A stretch of 40,887 bases of DNA, from contig JAHEGY010000034.1 in NCBI GenBank assembly GCA_024644875.1, forward strand, positions 1 to 40,887, given 5' to 3'. The stretch comes from Cyclobacteriaceae bacterium (GTDB taxonomy: Bacteria > Bacteroidota > Bacteroidia > Cytophagales > Cyclobacteriaceae). Position numbers and translations under genes: made by a program. Below, piece by piece: positions 40,751 through 40,887 of this stretch (position 1 is the first letter of the stretch; each line of letters starts with the position of its first letter). A model generated the notes under the pieces. The model was not told where the DNA came from. It worked only from the letters and a program-made list of their open reading frames with translations, and did no database searches.

Positions 40751-40887
40751 TCCCGGGAGGGAAGTGGCCTTGAACTTTATAACATAGATGCTGATATTGG
40801 GGAAACAGAAAATTTGATTGTTTCCGAACCTGATATTGCTAAATCGCTACATACTCAACTTAGAAAATGGAGATCGGAAGTTGATGC
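40751..40887 (+). pseudogene. Sulfatase C-terminal fragment, runs off the window
   Basis: The plus-strand frame reads 'SREGSGLELYNIDADIGETE', then 'NLIVSEPDIAKSLHTQL' and 'RKWRSEVDA' to the edge. 'ELYN-(I/L)-x-x-DIGE-x-x-NL' followed by 'L-x-x-W' is the typical end of arylsulfatase-family proteins. Upstream, the frame has a stop about 20 codons earlier and only low-complexity Phe/Pro/Leu codons, so the catalytic domain is absent here. It is therefore probably a remnant of a deleted sulfatase gene. The rest of the tail would lie beyond the window. Confidence 0.6.

Noticed and set aside
1-40887. CRISPR array, tRNA, rRNA, IS element, integrase or prophage
   Set aside because: No direct-repeat series, cloverleaf, transposase or phage structural gene was found when reading both strands.

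Overview
The window is about 41 kb of a bacterial chromosome from the phylum Bacteroidota, most likely a Cytophagales-like or related marine/free-living lineage (the order is inference). The evidence is a type III glutamine synthetase, Bacteroidota-style envelope proteins (DUF4136, DUF1080, DUF6249-like, outer-membrane barrels, SPOR and TonB proteins), visibly AT-rich DNA, genes mostly without strong Shine-Dalgarno sequences, and several TAnnTTTG-type promoter boxes. No rRNA, tRNA, CRISPR array, insertion sequence or prophage was seen.

Layout. 1-2.9 kb: start of a glycoside hydrolase family 3 gene (cut by the left edge), an ArnT/PMT-like glycosyltransferase and a PAP2 phosphatase. 3.0-13.8 kb: a long minus-strand block reading holA, a giant TPR protein, an outer-membrane barrel, then a tight operon SPOR protein - ExbB - ExbD - TonB - FolC - TrmB. 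Together these look like an energised envelope machine combining the parts list of Tol-Pal (TolQ/R/A-like motor, CpoB-like TPR, SPOR septal factor). 13.9-16.8 kb: a two-gene unit of an aspartoacylase-like amidase and a GCS2 glutamate ligase fused to CBS domains. 17-18.6 kb: a secreted MORN-repeat protein.

18.6-28.7 kb is an accessory stretch with scattered single genes and clear gene decay: a membrane protein split over two overlapping frames, a serine-hydrolase pseudogene with its middle deleted, and a DinB C-terminal remnant. Intact genes here include a lipoprotein alpha/beta hydrolase, a BchM-like methyltransferase, an outer-membrane barrel, a solitary molybdopterin oxidoreductase, an ECF sigma factor with a probable membrane anti-sigma factor (divergent from a DUF6249-like membrane protein), and a DUF4136 lipoprotein.

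28.9-32.1 kb: a two-gene operon of a lipoprotein joining a DUF1080 domain to a PHP-like metal hydrolase domain, and an IlvD/Edd sugar-acid dehydratase. 32.4-37.9 kb: a nitrogen-assimilation cluster (Amt ammonium channel, outer-membrane porin, small secreted protein, type III glutamine synthetase) with a notable 48-base inverted repeat at the start of the small secreted protein gene and tandem terminators after glnN. 38.4-40.9 kb: 3-hydroxybutyryl-CoA dehydrogenase, a short-chain dehydrogenase, and a sulfatase C-terminal fragment running off the right edge.

The most interesting candidates are the Tol-like envelope block, the ligase/amidase pair, the DUF1080-PHP fusion operon, the split membrane gene and the hairpin in the ammonium cluster. 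None can be shown to be new from sequence alone.
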